DNA from: Peptococcaceae bacterium BRH_c23
GTDB lineage: Bacteria > Bacillota_B > Desulfitobacteriia > Desulfitobacteriales > Desulfitobacteriaceae
Assembly: GCA_000961805.1 (NCBI GenBank)
Contig: LADV01000106.1
Span: forward strand, 1-32,416
Direction: 5' to 3'
DNA: 32,416 nt
In this document: positions 6,534 to 14,972 of the stretch, piece after piece
How the letters are laid out: each line of letters begins with the position of its first letter
Position numbering within the stretch: the first letter of the stretch is position 1
Notes under the pieces: generated by a model
The model's database searches: none
Told to the model about the DNA's origin: nothing
The model's input: the letters and a program-made list of their open reading frames with translations, nothing else
Position numbers and translations under genes: made by a program

Positions 6534-7472
6534 ATGGCAAAATACCTACTGCAGCGGATCGCATCCGCGGTACTTGTACTTTGGATAGTTGTTTCGCTTA
6601 CATTTGTGCTCATGCACTCAATTCCCGGTGGTCCCTTTTCTCGCGAAAAACAGGTTCCCCCGGCAGTTTTGAAGAACCTCGAAGAGCGTTATCACATGAA
6701 TGACCCGCTCTCCAAACAGTATATTGATTACATGAAAAATGTAGCTCAATTTAATCTTGGTCCGACCTTCCGTTATGAAGGCAGAACCGTTAATGATCTG
6801 ATAAAGGATGGACTACCTAAAACAGCGACCATAGGGTTTTTGGCGACAATTATTGCTCTCGGTGGAGGCTTGCTACTTGGTAGTATTGCAGCTCTCTGGC
6901 ATAACAAAACTCCAGACGGTGTGGCAACCTTTATCGCTACGATCGGTGTTTCTGTTCCCAGTTTTGTTATGGCTACTTTTTTACAATATTATTTAGGGTA
7001 CAAACTTGGCTTGTTTCCTCCAGTTGGCTGGAATAATGGAGCTTTCAAAAATTTAGTCTTGCCCTCGATCGCGTTAGGGGCTTATCCTATTGCCCAAATA
7101 ACGCGCTTGATGCGGACAAGCATGTTAGATGTCTTAAGTCAAGATTACATTCGTACAGCTAGGTCAAAAGGCTTACCTGGGTGCGTGATTATTGGTAGAC
7201 ATGCTATGCGTAACGCGTTGTTACCGGTTGTTACCTATTTAGGACCTTTCTTTGCCTATATTCTTACTGGAAACTTTGTCGTTGAATATGTTTTCAATAT
7301 TCCCGGGATCGGGCAATTCTTTGTTACCTCGATTACTAACCGTGACTATTCTACCATTATGGGCATGACGGTCTTGTTCTGTAGTCTTTTAGTGGTATTT
7401 AATCTGTTGGTGGATATAGCTTATACATTTATAGATCCCAGGATCAAACTCACGGGTCAGAAAGGGGCGTAG
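6534..7472 (+). CDS. oppB: OppB, peptide ABC transporter permease
   Basis: A 312-residue inner-membrane permease of the BPD_transp_1 family. It has an N-terminal helix (about 9-31), a large extracytoplasmic loop with FNLGPTF, and five further helices. The EAA loop that contacts the ATPases is seen around YIRTARSKGLPG, followed by RHAMRNALLPV. The C-terminal VEYVFNIPGIGQ is typical of the OppB/DppB subgroup. The start is ATG 6534, six bases after AAGGAGG (6521-6527); an ATG at 6528 overlaps the ribosome site. oppC follows after four bases. Confidence 0.95.
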   Translation: MAKYLLQRIASAVLVLWIVVSLTFVLMHSIPGGPFSREKQVPPAVLKNLEERYHMNDPLSKQYIDYMKNVAQFNLGPTFRYEGRTVNDLIKDGLPKTATIGFLATIIALGGGLLLGSIAALWHNKTPDGVATFIATIGVSVPSFVMATFLQYYLGYKLGLFPPVGWNNGAFKNLVLPSIALGAYPIAQITRLMRTSMLDVLSQDYIRTARSKGLPGCVIIGRHAMRNALLPVVTYLGPFFAYILTGNFVVEYVFNIPGIGQFFVTSITNRDYSTIMGMTVLFCSLLVVFNLLVDIAYTFIDPRIKLTGQKGA

Positions 7473-7476
7473 TAAT

Positions 7477-8394
7477 ATGAAATTAGCACAAAATTTATTT
7501 GAACCCACAATATCACAAATTTCGGCCGAGCATATTAACCGCCCCAGTACTACTCTGTTGCAAGATGCCTGGAGACGTTTTAAGAAAAATAAGTTGGCCA
7601 TGGCTGGTCTAATAACCCTGGTCGGCCTGATTATCTTCTCATTTATTGGCCCATTTCTCATTAAATTCAACTACATGGACAATGATTTAATGAATCAATA
7701 CCTTGAACCCTCTTGGATTCATCCCTTTGGTACAGACGCTCTGGGCCGTGATACAATGGCCAGGTTAATGTACGGAGGAAGAGTTTCACTGGCCATCGGC
7801 TTTGTATCGGTCTTAATCAACCTAAGTATTGGCGTATTTTACGGAGGAATTTCCGGTTACTTTGGCGGCAGAATCGACAATCTGATGATGCGGATTATTG
7901 ATATAATTTATAGCGTACCAGAATTGTTGTATGTAATTTTGCTCATGGTCGTCTTGGGAAGCGAGGGTGGCTTAATAAACATCATGATTGTTCTAGGAAT
8001 TGTTAACTGGATGGGAATGGCAAGGATTGTACGGGGCCAGATTTTGGTCTTGCGGGAACAGGAATATGTTCTGGCTGCACGTACCTTAGGTGCTAGCACC
8101 ACGCGGCTTTTGCTAAAACATTTGATTCCTAATGCTCTGGGTCCAATTATTATCACGTCTGCTTTAGCTATCCCATTGGCGATTTTTATGGAAGCTTTTT
8201 TAAGCTTTATCGGGATTGGCATTCAACCTCCTTTTGCCAGTTGGGGGTCCTTAGCTGCAGAGGGCAGGATGAACATTCCGTCGTACCCCTATTCCTTATT
8301 TTTCCCTGCTGCAGCAATAGCGATAACCATGTTAGCTTTTAACTTTGTCGGTGATGGCCTGCGAGACGCTTTTGACCCAAAAATGCGGAAGTAG
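7477..8394 (+). CDS. oppC: OppC, peptide ABC transporter permease
   Basis: A 305-residue partner permease. It has the N-terminal OppC_N segment with WRRFKKNKLAMAG (about residues 32-44) and the HPFGTDALGRD motif (about 80-90). The permease core has the EAA loop EYVLAARTLGAS. The C-terminal SWGSLAAEGR is typical of OppC/DppC. OppB and OppC together form the membrane channel. The start at ATG 7477 follows AAAGGGGCG at the end of oppB, so translation is probably coupled. Nothing looks damaged. Confidence 0.95.
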   Translation: MKLAQNLFEPTISQISAEHINRPSTTLLQDAWRRFKKNKLAMAGLITLVGLIIFSFIGPFLIKFNYMDNDLMNQYLEPSWIHPFGTDALGRDTMARLMYGGRVSLAIGFVSVLINLSIGVFYGGISGYFGGRIDNLMMRIIDIIYSVPELLYVILLMVVLGSEGGLINIMIVLGIVNWMGMARIVRGQILVLREQEYVLAARTLGASTTRLLLKHLIPNALGPIIITSALAIPLAIFMEAFLSFIGIGIQPPFASWGSLAAEGRMNIPSYPYSLFFPAAAIAITMLAFNFVGDGLRDAFDPKMRK

Positions 8395-8410
8395 AGGAGG
8401 AGAATGAGAT

Positions 8411-9418
8411 ATGGGACATTTGCTTGAAGTTAACGACTTATGTACCTCCTTCTTTACCTATGCAGGTGAGGTTAAGGCGGTTGATGGTGTAAGCTTCCAC
8501 TTAGACCAAGGAGAGGCAATTGGAATTGTCGGAGAATCTGGTTGCGGCAAGAGTGTTACAGTCCAGTCTATCATGCGTTTAATTCCTAACCCTCCGGGGA
8601 AAATCATTGGAGGTAGGGTTAATTTTATAGGGGCGGACCTTTTGAAGAAAAGCGAAAAAGATATGGAGTCCATTCGCGGAAAAGATATCAGTATGATCTT
8701 CCAGGATCCCATGACCTCACTTAACCCAGTGCTCACGGTAGGCTTACAGCTAACCGAGGTGCTTAAGCGACATGAAGGGTTAACTGGCAAAGCTGCAGCA
8801 GATCGTGGAGTTGAGCTTTTAGACTTAGTGGGAATCCCCAATCCAGAAAGTCGCTTAAAACAATATCCACATCAATTTTCAGGAGGTATGCGTCAAAGAG
8901 TCATGATTGCTATCGCTTTGGCCTGTAACCCTAAATTGCTGATTGCAGATGAGCCAACAACCGCTCTCGACGTGACAATACAAGCCCAGATATTAGAGTT
9001 AATGCAAGATCTCAAAAGTAGAATCAACACCTCGATCATTATGATTACCCATGATTTAGGGGTTGTTGCTGGGCTTTGTAGCAGAGTAATCGTCATGTAT
9101 GGCGGTAAAATTATTGAAAGCGGCAATACGGATGATATATACTATCGTCCGAAACATCCCTATACTTTGGGCCTTTTAAAATCAGTTCCTCGCTTAGATG
9201 CGGATAAGAGTGCGAAGCTTATTCCTATTCCTGGTACACCCGTTGATCTACTTGATCCTCCTAAAGGATGTGGATTCGCACCACGTTGCACTCACAGTAT
9301 GCGGATTTGCATTGAGCAAAAACCGGAATTCACCCAACTTGACGAAGGTCACCAGGTGGCTTGCTGGCTGCAACATCCTCAGGCTCCCAAGGTAGCTGAG
9401 CTGGAAGGGAGAGTGTAA
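8411..9418 (+). CDS. oppD: OppD, peptide ABC transporter ATPase
   Basis: A 335-residue ATPase with Walker A GESGCGKS (residues 41-48), Q-loop FQDPMTSLNP, signature SGGMRQR, Walker B LLIADEPTTALD and the switch histidine in ITHDLG. The C-terminal oligopeptide-transporter extension contains four cysteines (CGFAPRC, then C and C further on). In related OppD and DppD proteins these ligate a [4Fe-4S] cluster. OppD and OppF form the ATP-hydrolysing pair on the cytoplasmic side. The ribosome site GAGGAGG lies just before the start. The stop is two bases before oppF. Confidence 0.95.
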   Translation: MGHLLEVNDLCTSFFTYAGEVKAVDGVSFHLDQGEAIGIVGESGCGKSVTVQSIMRLIPNPPGKIIGGRVNFIGADLLKKSEKDMESIRGKDISMIFQDPMTSLNPVLTVGLQLTEVLKRHEGLTGKAAADRGVELLDLVGIPNPESRLKQYPHQFSGGMRQRVMIAIALACNPKLLIADEPTTALDVTIQAQILELMQDLKSRINTSIIMITHDLGVVAGLCSRVIVMYGGKIIESGNTDDIYYRPKHPYTLGLLKSVPRLDADKSAKLIPIPGTPVDLLDPPKGCGFAPRCTHSMRICIEQKPEFTQLDEGHQVACWLQHPQAPKVAELEGRV

Positions 9419-9420
9419 GC

Positions 9421-10401
9421 ATGGAAGTACGAGAAGACTACATCTTAGAAGTCAATAATTTAGTTAAACACTTCCCCTTAGGCGGCGGTTTGTTATCGAA
9501 AAAGCAACAAGTAGTTCAGGCTGTTAATGGAATCAGCTTTAAGGTGAAACGAGGAGAAACTCTGGGCATAGTTGGGGAAAGTGGCTGCGGTAAGTCAACA
9601 GCTGGAAGATCAATCATTCGACTTTACGAACCTACTGCCGGTCAAATCATTTTCGAAGGCAAGGATGTTACGAAGGCCCAAGGAAACGACTTAATGGAGC
9701 TGCGGCGCAATATGCAAATGATCTTTCAAGACCCCTATGCTTCCTTAAATCCCCGGATGACGGTAGGAGATATTGTTGCTGAGGCCTTAGATATCCATAG
9801 ATTGGCCACCGGGCAAAAACGAACCGATCGAATTTATGAATTACTTAAAATCGTTGGGCTAAACCCTGAACATGCTAACCGGTTTCCCCATGAGTTCTCC
9901 GGTGGGCAACGGCAGAGGATTGGTATTGCAAGAGCGTTAGCTGTTAATCCCAGTTTGATTATTTGCGATGAACCCATCTCTGCTTTGGATGTATCCATCC
10001 AAGCTCAGATTGTTAATATGTTAGAGGAATTACAAGCCAAGCTGGGTCTAACTTATTTGTTTATTGCCCATGATTTGTCGATGGTTAAGTATATCTCGCA
10101 CCGCATTGCGGTCATGTACTTGGGACGGATTGTTGAGCTTACGAGCAGTAACGATCTTTATGCAAATCCTATGCACCCATATACTCAAGGACTGTTAAGC
10201 GCTATTCCTATTCCAGATCCTCACGTAGAAGCTAAACGACAGCGGATTGTACCCAAGGGGAATGTGCCGAGTCCCATTGATCCACCTTCAGGTTGTTATT
10301 TCCGTACTCGATGTCCCCATGCGATGGAGGTTTGTGCCAAGGAAGCACCTGAACTAAAAGATATGGGGAATGAGCACTTCGTTGCCTGCCACTTAGTTTA
10401 G
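9421..10401 (+). CDS. oppF: OppF, peptide ABC transporter ATPase
   Basis: A 326-residue second ATPase with Walker A GESGCGKS (52-59), Q-loop FQDPYASLNP, signature SGGQRQR, Walker B LIICDEPISALD and the switch histidine in IAHDLS. The C-terminal extension has the same four-cysteine pattern (CYFRTRC and two more), so a [4Fe-4S] cluster is possible, as in OppD. It is the last gene of the cluster. The start is two bases after oppD and is served by GGAAGGGAGAG inside oppD. A long terminator follows. Confidence 0.95.
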   Translation: MEVREDYILEVNNLVKHFPLGGGLLSKKQQVVQAVNGISFKVKRGETLGIVGESGCGKSTAGRSIIRLYEPTAGQIIFEGKDVTKAQGNDLMELRRNMQMIFQDPYASLNPRMTVGDIVAEALDIHRLATGQKRTDRIYELLKIVGLNPEHANRFPHEFSGGQRQRIGIARALAVNPSLIICDEPISALDVSIQAQIVNMLEELQAKLGLTYLFIAHDLSMVKYISHRIAVMYLGRIVELTSSNDLYANPMHPYTQGLLSAIPIPDPHVEAKRQRIVPKGNVPSPIDPPSGCYFRTRCPHAMEVCAKEAPELKDMGNEHFVACHLV

Positions 10402-10415
10402 AAGGTGAATTTTCA

Positions 10416-10475
10416 GCCATAAAGACGTCTGCTACACTTTCCATAAGGGTAAGTGTAGTCGACGTCTTTTATGGC
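10416..10475 (+). terminator. Long hairpin terminator of the opp operon
   Basis: GCCATAAAGACGTC pairs with GACGTCTTTTATGGC, and an inner stem CTACACTT pairs with AAGTGTAG. The stem is unusually long for a terminator and the U tract lies inside the 3' arm, so it might also stabilise the RNA end. Confidence 0.65.
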
Positions 10476-10615
10476 GCAAGATAGTAAATACAGGAGCCTC
10501 ATAAAAAAGAAATACCTGCAAAATCTTTAGATAAGAAAAAGGAATAAGCTAAATAATATGGAATCTAGCATATGATAAAGTTTCATTAAGTAGGATAGGG
10601 CGTATAGGAGAACTT

Positions 10616-11209
10616 ATGGGGAAGATTATTTGTTTAATAGGTAAAAGTAGTTCAGGTAAGGACACCATTTTTAATGAACTAAAAAGGGATAAAGACCTAA
10701 ACTTAAAACCCATTATTCCATACACAACAAGACCTAAAAGAAGTAACGAGATTAATGGAGTGCAATATGAATTCATCAATCAAGAAAGCCTAGAAACCTA
10801 TGATCAAGCAGGATTAATCATTGAAAAAAGGGCTTATAATACAGTGAATGGCCTTTGGGTTTACTGTACGATTGATGATGGTCAAATTCAGTTAGAACAT
10901 GAGAATTATATCATAATCGGTACATTAGAGGGTTATAAACATCTCGCAGGATATTTTGGCACTCCTAATGTGGTCCCAATTTATATTAACTTAGAAGATG
11001 AGATTCGTTTAGAAAGGGCAATCCATAGAGAAAAACAACAATTAAAACCTAATTATCAGGAATTGTGTAGAAGGTTTTTAGCGGATAGTGTGGATTTCGG
11101 TGATGATAAGTTAACCCATTATGGAATTACCAATAGTTATGATAACAAGGACCTGACTGAGTGCTTAACTAAAATTAAACGTGATCTACAGACTTTGCTG
11201 AAATTATAA
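10616..11209 (+). CDS. Guanylate-kinase-like P-loop protein
   Basis: A 197-residue protein with P-loop GKSSSGKDT (residues 9-17) and the GMP-binding segment TTRPKRSNEINGVQY, as in guanylate kinases (TTRxxRxGExxGxDY). The lid region has REKQQLKPNYQELCRRF. Compared with housekeeping Gmk the P-loop has Asp16 directly after the lysine, where Ser, Thr or Gly is usual. Overall identity looks low. It may phosphorylate GMP or another nucleotide, or have a changed role. It stands alone between the opp terminator and tRNA-Arg. The ribosome site is AGGAG at 10606-10610. The housekeeping gmk is probably elsewhere, near rpoZ. Confidence 0.75.
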   Translation: MGKIICLIGKSSSGKDTIFNELKRDKDLNLKPIIPYTTRPKRSNEINGVQYEFINQESLETYDQAGLIIEKRAYNTVNGLWVYCTIDDGQIQLEHENYIIIGTLEGYKHLAGYFGTPNVVPIYINLEDEIRLERAIHREKQQLKPNYQELCRRFLADSVDFGDDKLTHYGITNSYDNKDLTECLTKIKRDLQTLLKL

Positions 11210-11271
11210 GGATTGATGGGTAATAGCTATTTTGGGGCTTGTCACATCGCATTAGGCTAAGCACACCAAAG

Positions 11272-11300
11272 AAGGGTTGGAATAATTAATTCCAACCCTT
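11272..11300. terminator. Hairpin between the kinase-like gene and tRNA-Arg
   Basis: A perfect 12-base stem, AAGGGTTGGAAT with ATTCCAACCCTT, around a five-base loop. It lies between convergent transcripts. Neither side has a strong T run, so termination is likely but not certain. Confidence 0.55.
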
Positions 11301-11347
11301 AGAATACGACAAAGTCACAACCTGAGTTGTCACTAAGTTTTTCTTTA

Positions 11348-11423
11348 TGGTGCGCCCGGCGGGATTTGAACCTGCGACCTCCGGCTTCGGAAACCGTCAC
11401 TCTATCCACTGAGCTACGAGCGC
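11348..11423 (-). tRNA. tRNA-Arg (anticodon CCG)
   Basis: The minus strand folds as a full 76-base tRNA with an encoded CCA end. The acceptor stem is GCGCTCG with CGGGCGC, the D-stem GCTC with GAGT, and the anticodon loop TTCCGAA, reading CGG codons. The T-loop is TTCAAAT. Two pairs are not standard: A27 opposite G43 in the anticodon stem, and A51 opposite C63 in the T-stem. A good promoter lies upstream, so the gene is probably expressed. Confidence 0.93.
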
Positions 11424-11442
11424 TTATCAAGAATACTTTATT

Positions 11443-11471
11443 ACTCTACTCAAAAACGAGGGTTTTGTCAA
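11443..11471 (-). promoter_or_regulatory. Sigma-A promoter of tRNA-Arg
   Basis: On the minus strand TTGACA (11471-11466) and TAGAGT (11448-11443) are 17 bases apart. The minus-10 box ends 19 bases before the tRNA 5' end. Confidence 0.75.
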
Positions 11472-11545
11472 GCATTATACTGACTTGCGGATTGATTCCC
11501 ACGTCCAATCAGTGATATATTAAAGTATTCATGACAGTTATATAT

Positions 11546-11574
11546 TTGTCGCCTTTCGAACTTTGCAGTATAAT
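11546..11574 (+). promoter_or_regulatory. Sigma-A promoter of the YitT-family gene
   Basis: TTGTCG (11546-11551) and a perfect TATAAT (11569-11574) are 17 bases apart, about 80 bases before the start codon. Three AAGATGAA repeats lie in the leader. Confidence 0.65.
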
Positions 11575-11580
11575 TCAACG

Positions 11581-11625
11581 AAGATGAACAAGATAACAAA
11601 GATGAATAATGACAATGAAGATGAA
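11581..11625 (+). repeat. Three AAGATGAA direct repeats in the leader
   Basis: Copies start at 11581, 11599 and 11618, with spacings of 18 and 19 bases, between the promoter and the start codon of the YitT-family gene. They could be a binding array or a slippage product. Confidence 0.4.
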
Positions 11626-11656
11626 CGAGTAGTTATTGTTTGAATGGGGGACCTAA

Positions 11657-12526
11657 ATGGACTGGAGACGTTTTCGAAACAATCTTACTTGGCAATGGTT
11701 AAAGCACTTTATAGGGATCGTCATTGGGGCATCGATTGTAAGTGTCAGTATTAATACTCTGATCATCCCCAATCATATTGCCGATGGTGGGCTTACAGGT
11801 ATTGCCATAATACTACACTACTTATTTAATTGGCCTGTTGGTTGGGCAGTCTTTCTGCTAAACCTGCCCCTGTTTATTCTGGGTCTACGTATGGTAGGGC
11901 GGAGTTTCCTGATTTTCAGTATTGTGGGTGTGGGTATGCTCTCAGCCATGCTTTCCCTTACCACGCACTTACCTGCCTTAACCCATGATACGTTGCTGGC
12001 TGCAATATACGGCGGGGTACTGTCCGGCATAGGCATGGGAATTGTCTTCCGTTCTAGAGGTTCGCTGGGTGGTACCGATATTTTGGCAGTCTTGTTTGCC
12101 AGAACAACTCCCTTCAGTGTAGGTCAAATCTTATTGGGCATCGATGCCGCTATTTTTATTGGAGTCGCTATAATGTTTCGTCCGGAAATGGCCATGTATG
12201 CCATGCTTTACATGTTTATTGCAACCCGTGTCGTAGATCTTGTCCAAGAAGGCTTGAGCCATTCAAAATCGGTTATGGTGATCACGACCCATCCGCAAAA
12301 GATCGCTGAAGAAATCATGGCAAAGCTAGAGCGTGGAGTCACGCTTTTTCAAGCGACTGGAGCCTTCTCTGGGGAAGCTAAACAAGTTATTTATTGTGTG
12401 ATCAACCGAACAGAATTATCTCAGATTAAAGAAATCATTAATAAGCAAGATCCTCAGGCATTCGTAGCCATTTCTGAGGTGCCAGAAGTTGTCGGGGAAG
12501 GTTTTTCATCATGGAAAGGACATTAG
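11657..12526 (+). CDS. YitT-family membrane protein (DUF161 + DUF2179)
   Basis: A 289-residue protein with five to six membrane helices in the first 200 residues. The family-typical stretches NTLIIPNHIADGGLTGIA and RSRGSLGGTDILA are present. A cytoplasmic DUF2179 domain follows (about 205-285), with the usual GVTLFQATGAFSG. The family is widespread in Firmicutes. Its transport substrate is not established, although DUF2179 is thought to bind a ligand. The ribosome site is a GGGGG run at 11646-11650. The next gene begins within 30 bases after the stop, so the two are probably co-transcribed. Confidence 0.9.
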   Translation: MDWRRFRNNLTWQWLKHFIGIVIGASIVSVSINTLIIPNHIADGGLTGIAIILHYLFNWPVGWAVFLLNLPLFILGLRMVGRSFLIFSIVGVGMLSAMLSLTTHLPALTHDTLLAAIYGGVLSGIGMGIVFRSRGSLGGTDILAVLFARTTPFSVGQILLGIDAAIFIGVAIMFRPEMAMYAMLYMFIATRVVDLVQEGLSHSKSVMVITTHPQKIAEEIMAKLERGVTLFQATGAFSGEAKQVIYCVINRTELSQIKEIINKQDPQAFVAISEVPEVVGEGFSSWKGH

Positions 12527-12553
12527 ACCTAGATTGGAATGAGGGATTGGACA

Positions 12554-13540
12554 GTGAAACGAATCAAACGGAATTCAAATAAACGATGGAAGATCACCTT
12601 TTCACTCATAGTGGCTATCCTTATTATGTTCGCCGTGGGGCCTTTTGTATTTCGTATGGAGCGCTTAAAACAGGCGAAAAGTGATTACAACATGCGTAAT
12701 GTTCAAGACGAATTACAGTGGATGGACAAATATGGTGGTCCATTAAATAAGTTAGCACTCATAATCGATACAAGGCTATGGTTAGAGCTTAACCTAGGAA
12801 TCAAGGATGTCGAGCAAAGATTAGCAGCATATCAAGACGAAAAACATCAGTTATGGTTAGTGATATTCAATTTACAAGCAGAAAACCTTACCAAAGCCCA
12901 GAATTTATTAGAAACAATGAGTTCTTCTCCACGTAAACAGCTTGGAAAGGGAGTCCTAGCGCTTGCTAAAGGAGATGCCAAGCAGATTCGAGAAGTTTTA
13001 GCTAAGTCAGAAGCTGACTGGCAGTCCATGACTCGTCAAGAACAATGCCTAAGGCATTTAACCCTAGCTCAAGCGGCTTTGCTCCTGGAAGATAATCTGT
13101 CAGCCAAAGTGGAGCTCGAAGTTGCTCAGCAATTGGAACCCAACAACCCGGCCTGTTTGTCAGTGGCCTTTGACTTGGCAATAGCTCAAGGTCAAAGAGC
13201 AAAAGCCCTAGAACTAAGCCAATATATCGATAACCAAACCTGGAGACCACAGAATTCATTATACTTGACAAAAAGGGCTGTGCTGGCAATTCATGAAAAT
13301 AATACGCTAGGCTTAGCAGATAGTCTAGCCTTATTAAAAGAACTTCCCCAAGGGGATGCCAGTATTAATTATCTGAATGGAATCAACGCTCTAAAGAAAG
13401 GGCAGTTGCAAGAGGGTAAGATCTTGCTTGAACTTGCCCTAAAAAGTGGGCTTGAGGGTCAGGTGCAGGTGGATGCCCAAAAAGCCTTAGAACAGCTTTC
13501 AGAGCGACAAAATGCCGATGGAGTATTACGCTCGTTATAG
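12554..13540 (+). CDS. Membrane-anchored helical-repeat (TPR-like) protein
   Basis: A 328-residue protein with a strongly basic N-terminus, one membrane helix (about residues 14-33) and a long helical domain outside or facing the cell surface. The helix pairs have TPR-like features, for example AQAALLLEDNLSAKVELEVAQQLEPNNPACL and a later INYLNGINALKKGQLQEGKILLELAL. No enzyme motif is visible. GTG 12554 is preferred as start because GAGGG lies eight bases upstream; ATG 12539 is in frame but has no ribosome site. It probably acts as a scaffold, with partner unknown, and is linked to the YitT-family gene before it. Confidence 0.8.
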   Translation: MKRIKRNSNKRWKITFSLIVAILIMFAVGPFVFRMERLKQAKSDYNMRNVQDELQWMDKYGGPLNKLALIIDTRLWLELNLGIKDVEQRLAAYQDEKHQLWLVIFNLQAENLTKAQNLLETMSSSPRKQLGKGVLALAKGDAKQIREVLAKSEADWQSMTRQEQCLRHLTLAQAALLLEDNLSAKVELEVAQQLEPNNPACLSVAFDLAIAQGQRAKALELSQYIDNQTWRPQNSLYLTKRAVLAIHENNTLGLADSLALLKELPQGDASINYLNGINALKKGQLQEGKILLELALKSGLEGQVQVDAQKALEQLSERQNADGVLRSL

Positions 13541-13572
13541 CCGAAATCAAAGAATTATGGCTGTCTTATGAG

Positions 13573-14364
13573 CTAGTGAGTTGGGGCGACGGGTTCTTCT
13601 TTCAAATTACTTTCAGGTGGCCAAGTGCTGCTTGCCTTGGCAAGTAATTCGCCCACTGGAATTAAGCTAAGACCTTTATTTTTTAGTTGTTGGATAATTA
13701 CTGGTAAGGCTTGAACTGTATCAGGCGCCGAGTCAGAAGCATGAAATAAGATAATATCTCCGGCTTTAGCTCCACTCCCTGCTCGGCTGCCATTGAGTAC
13801 ATTATTAATCACAGCATTCGAGCCGGGTCGCTTCCAATCGAGAGAATCAACACTCCACTGGATGACACGATATCCTAACTGATTGGCCGTAGCAATAACC
13901 TTATTATTATAGGCACCGTTTGGAGTACGGATTAAGCGAATTTTCTGCTGAGTTATTCTTTCGAGGACTTGTTGTGACTTAATGATCTCATTTTCTAGTT
14001 CAGCCGTTCCTAAGGTGTCAAGATCGATATGCCGGTTTCCGTGTGAACCGATTTCATGGCCGTCCGCTACCATTCTCATCACCAGTGGTTGATGTTTATC
14101 TGCCCAAGGACTAGACAGAAAAAACGTAGCTTTGACACCTTCTTTTTTTAGAATATCCAATATGGGTTCTGCAGTCTTCTCTCCCCAACTGATATCAAAG
14201 GTGAGACCGATTGCTGGAGTGTTAACATTGACAGAATAAATAGGTTTCAATTTTCCAGAGAAAACTGACGTCACATTTTCTCGATACGAGACCATAACGA
14301 ATAATAGGATTCCCCAGAGAGCAATATTACGCCAGGATGGACGTTTGAAAATTATAATCCGCAT
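13573..14364 (-). CDS. pdaB: PdaB-like polysaccharide deacetylase
   Basis: A 263-residue protein with an N-terminal membrane anchor (about residues 13-27) and a NodB-type deacetylase domain (about 48-245). Motif 1 is TFDISWG, the form typical of PdaB rather than the common TFDDG, with D57. Motif 2 is SHGNRH, with H108 and H112 as metal ligands. Motif 3 is RTPNGAY. The late histidine motif is ILFHASD. In B. subtilis PdaB acts in the forespore and is needed to keep the spore stable late in development. The start at ATG 14364 follows AAGGAGGAG. It ends towards the TPR-like gene with only 32 bases between. Confidence 0.85.
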   Translation of the reverse strand: MRIIIFKRPSWRNIALWGILLFVMVSYRENVTSVFSGKLKPIYSVNVNTPAIGLTFDISWGEKTAEPILDILKKEGVKATFFLSSPWADKHQPLVMRMVADGHEIGSHGNRHIDLDTLGTAELENEIIKSQQVLERITQQKIRLIRTPNGAYNNKVIATANQLGYRVIQWSVDSLDWKRPGSNAVINNVLNGSRAGSGAKAGDIILFHASDSAPDTVQALPVIIQQLKNKGLSLIPVGELLAKASSTWPPESNLKEEPVAPTH

Positions 14365-14424
14365 TGGGCACTCCTCCTTCGACTAAAAGATATTCATTCG
14401 TTAACAAGTTCATGAGGAGTAAAA

Positions 14425-14450
14425 CAAAAAAACGCCTAAAAGGCGTTTAA
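14425..14450 (-). terminator. Terminator after the small membrane protein
   Basis: On the minus strand AAACGCC, loop TTTT, GGCGTTT and a run of T. It separates the small membrane protein gene from the pdaB-like gene. Confidence 0.85.
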
Positions 14451-14495
14451 TATTTATTCGGGGTGTAACTCAATATAATTATCAAAGGAGTAGAA

Positions 14496-14753
14496 CTACC
14501 GTTGGAAAAAGCGTTTGCCGAAAATTGAACCAATCAAATCTAATTTAAACAATAATTTAAGGAAAAAGTGTAAGACGATCAAGGTAACTGCGAAGAAAAC
14601 AATGATACGAATTAGAAAAAAAGCAATCGCAAAGACAAACGTAAATACCTTACTCAGGACTAGGGCAGAAATATACAGACCTAAAATTAGAATAATGAAT
14701 TTAAGAGCAACTATCCAATAATTAGAAGATTGAGTCGGACGATAAGTAGTCAA
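14496..14753 (-). CDS. Small two- or three-helix membrane protein
   Basis: An 85-residue, very hydrophobic protein. Helices run from about residue 13 to 68, broken by short polar turns, and the C-terminus is basic (FGKRFFQR). I do not recognise a family. The start is TTG 14753, nine bases after the GGGGG ribosome site; a TTG at 14759 in the same frame is too close. A clear terminator follows the stop on this strand. The opposite frame in the same place has no ribosome site and a composition typical of an antisense shadow. Confidence 0.7.
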   Translation of the reverse strand: MTTYRPTQSSNYWIVALKFIILILGLYISALVLSKVFTFVFAIAFFLIRIIVFFAVTLIVLHFFLKLLFKLDLIGSIFGKRFFQR

Positions 14754-14823
14754 GGTCAAACACCCCCTTCATAATTCTAGATTATCATAATTCGACTTTT
14801 ATGTCTAGGTTACAAGCTAGTCC

Positions 14824-14867
14824 GTCCTAAATTTCTAAAATAGTATATTTTACATGTATTCTAGGAC
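14824..14867. promoter_or_regulatory. Nested dyad in a divergent promoter region
   Basis: GTCCTA and TAGGAC form the outer arms. TAAAATA and TATTTTA form the inner arms around AGT or GTA. It lies between the divergent genes starting at 14753 and 14973, so it may be an operator. No regulator is identified. Confidence 0.35.
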
Positions 14868-14972
14868 CTGACCCGTAATTCGAGGATTCTGAAGCAGAAG
14901 CATTAATTCTTTTTAAGATATGCCCAATAAATCGACTCGTGCATATGATGGAGCAGACACGGAGGGGATAAT

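Noticed and set aside
11327..11515. Plus-strand frame across tRNA-Arg
   Set aside because: It is the antisense of the tRNA and its promoter, and short frames over tRNAs are common artefacts.
13541..13572. Weak hairpin between the TPR-like gene and the pdaB-like gene
   Set aside because: The arms have several mismatches and no T run follows.
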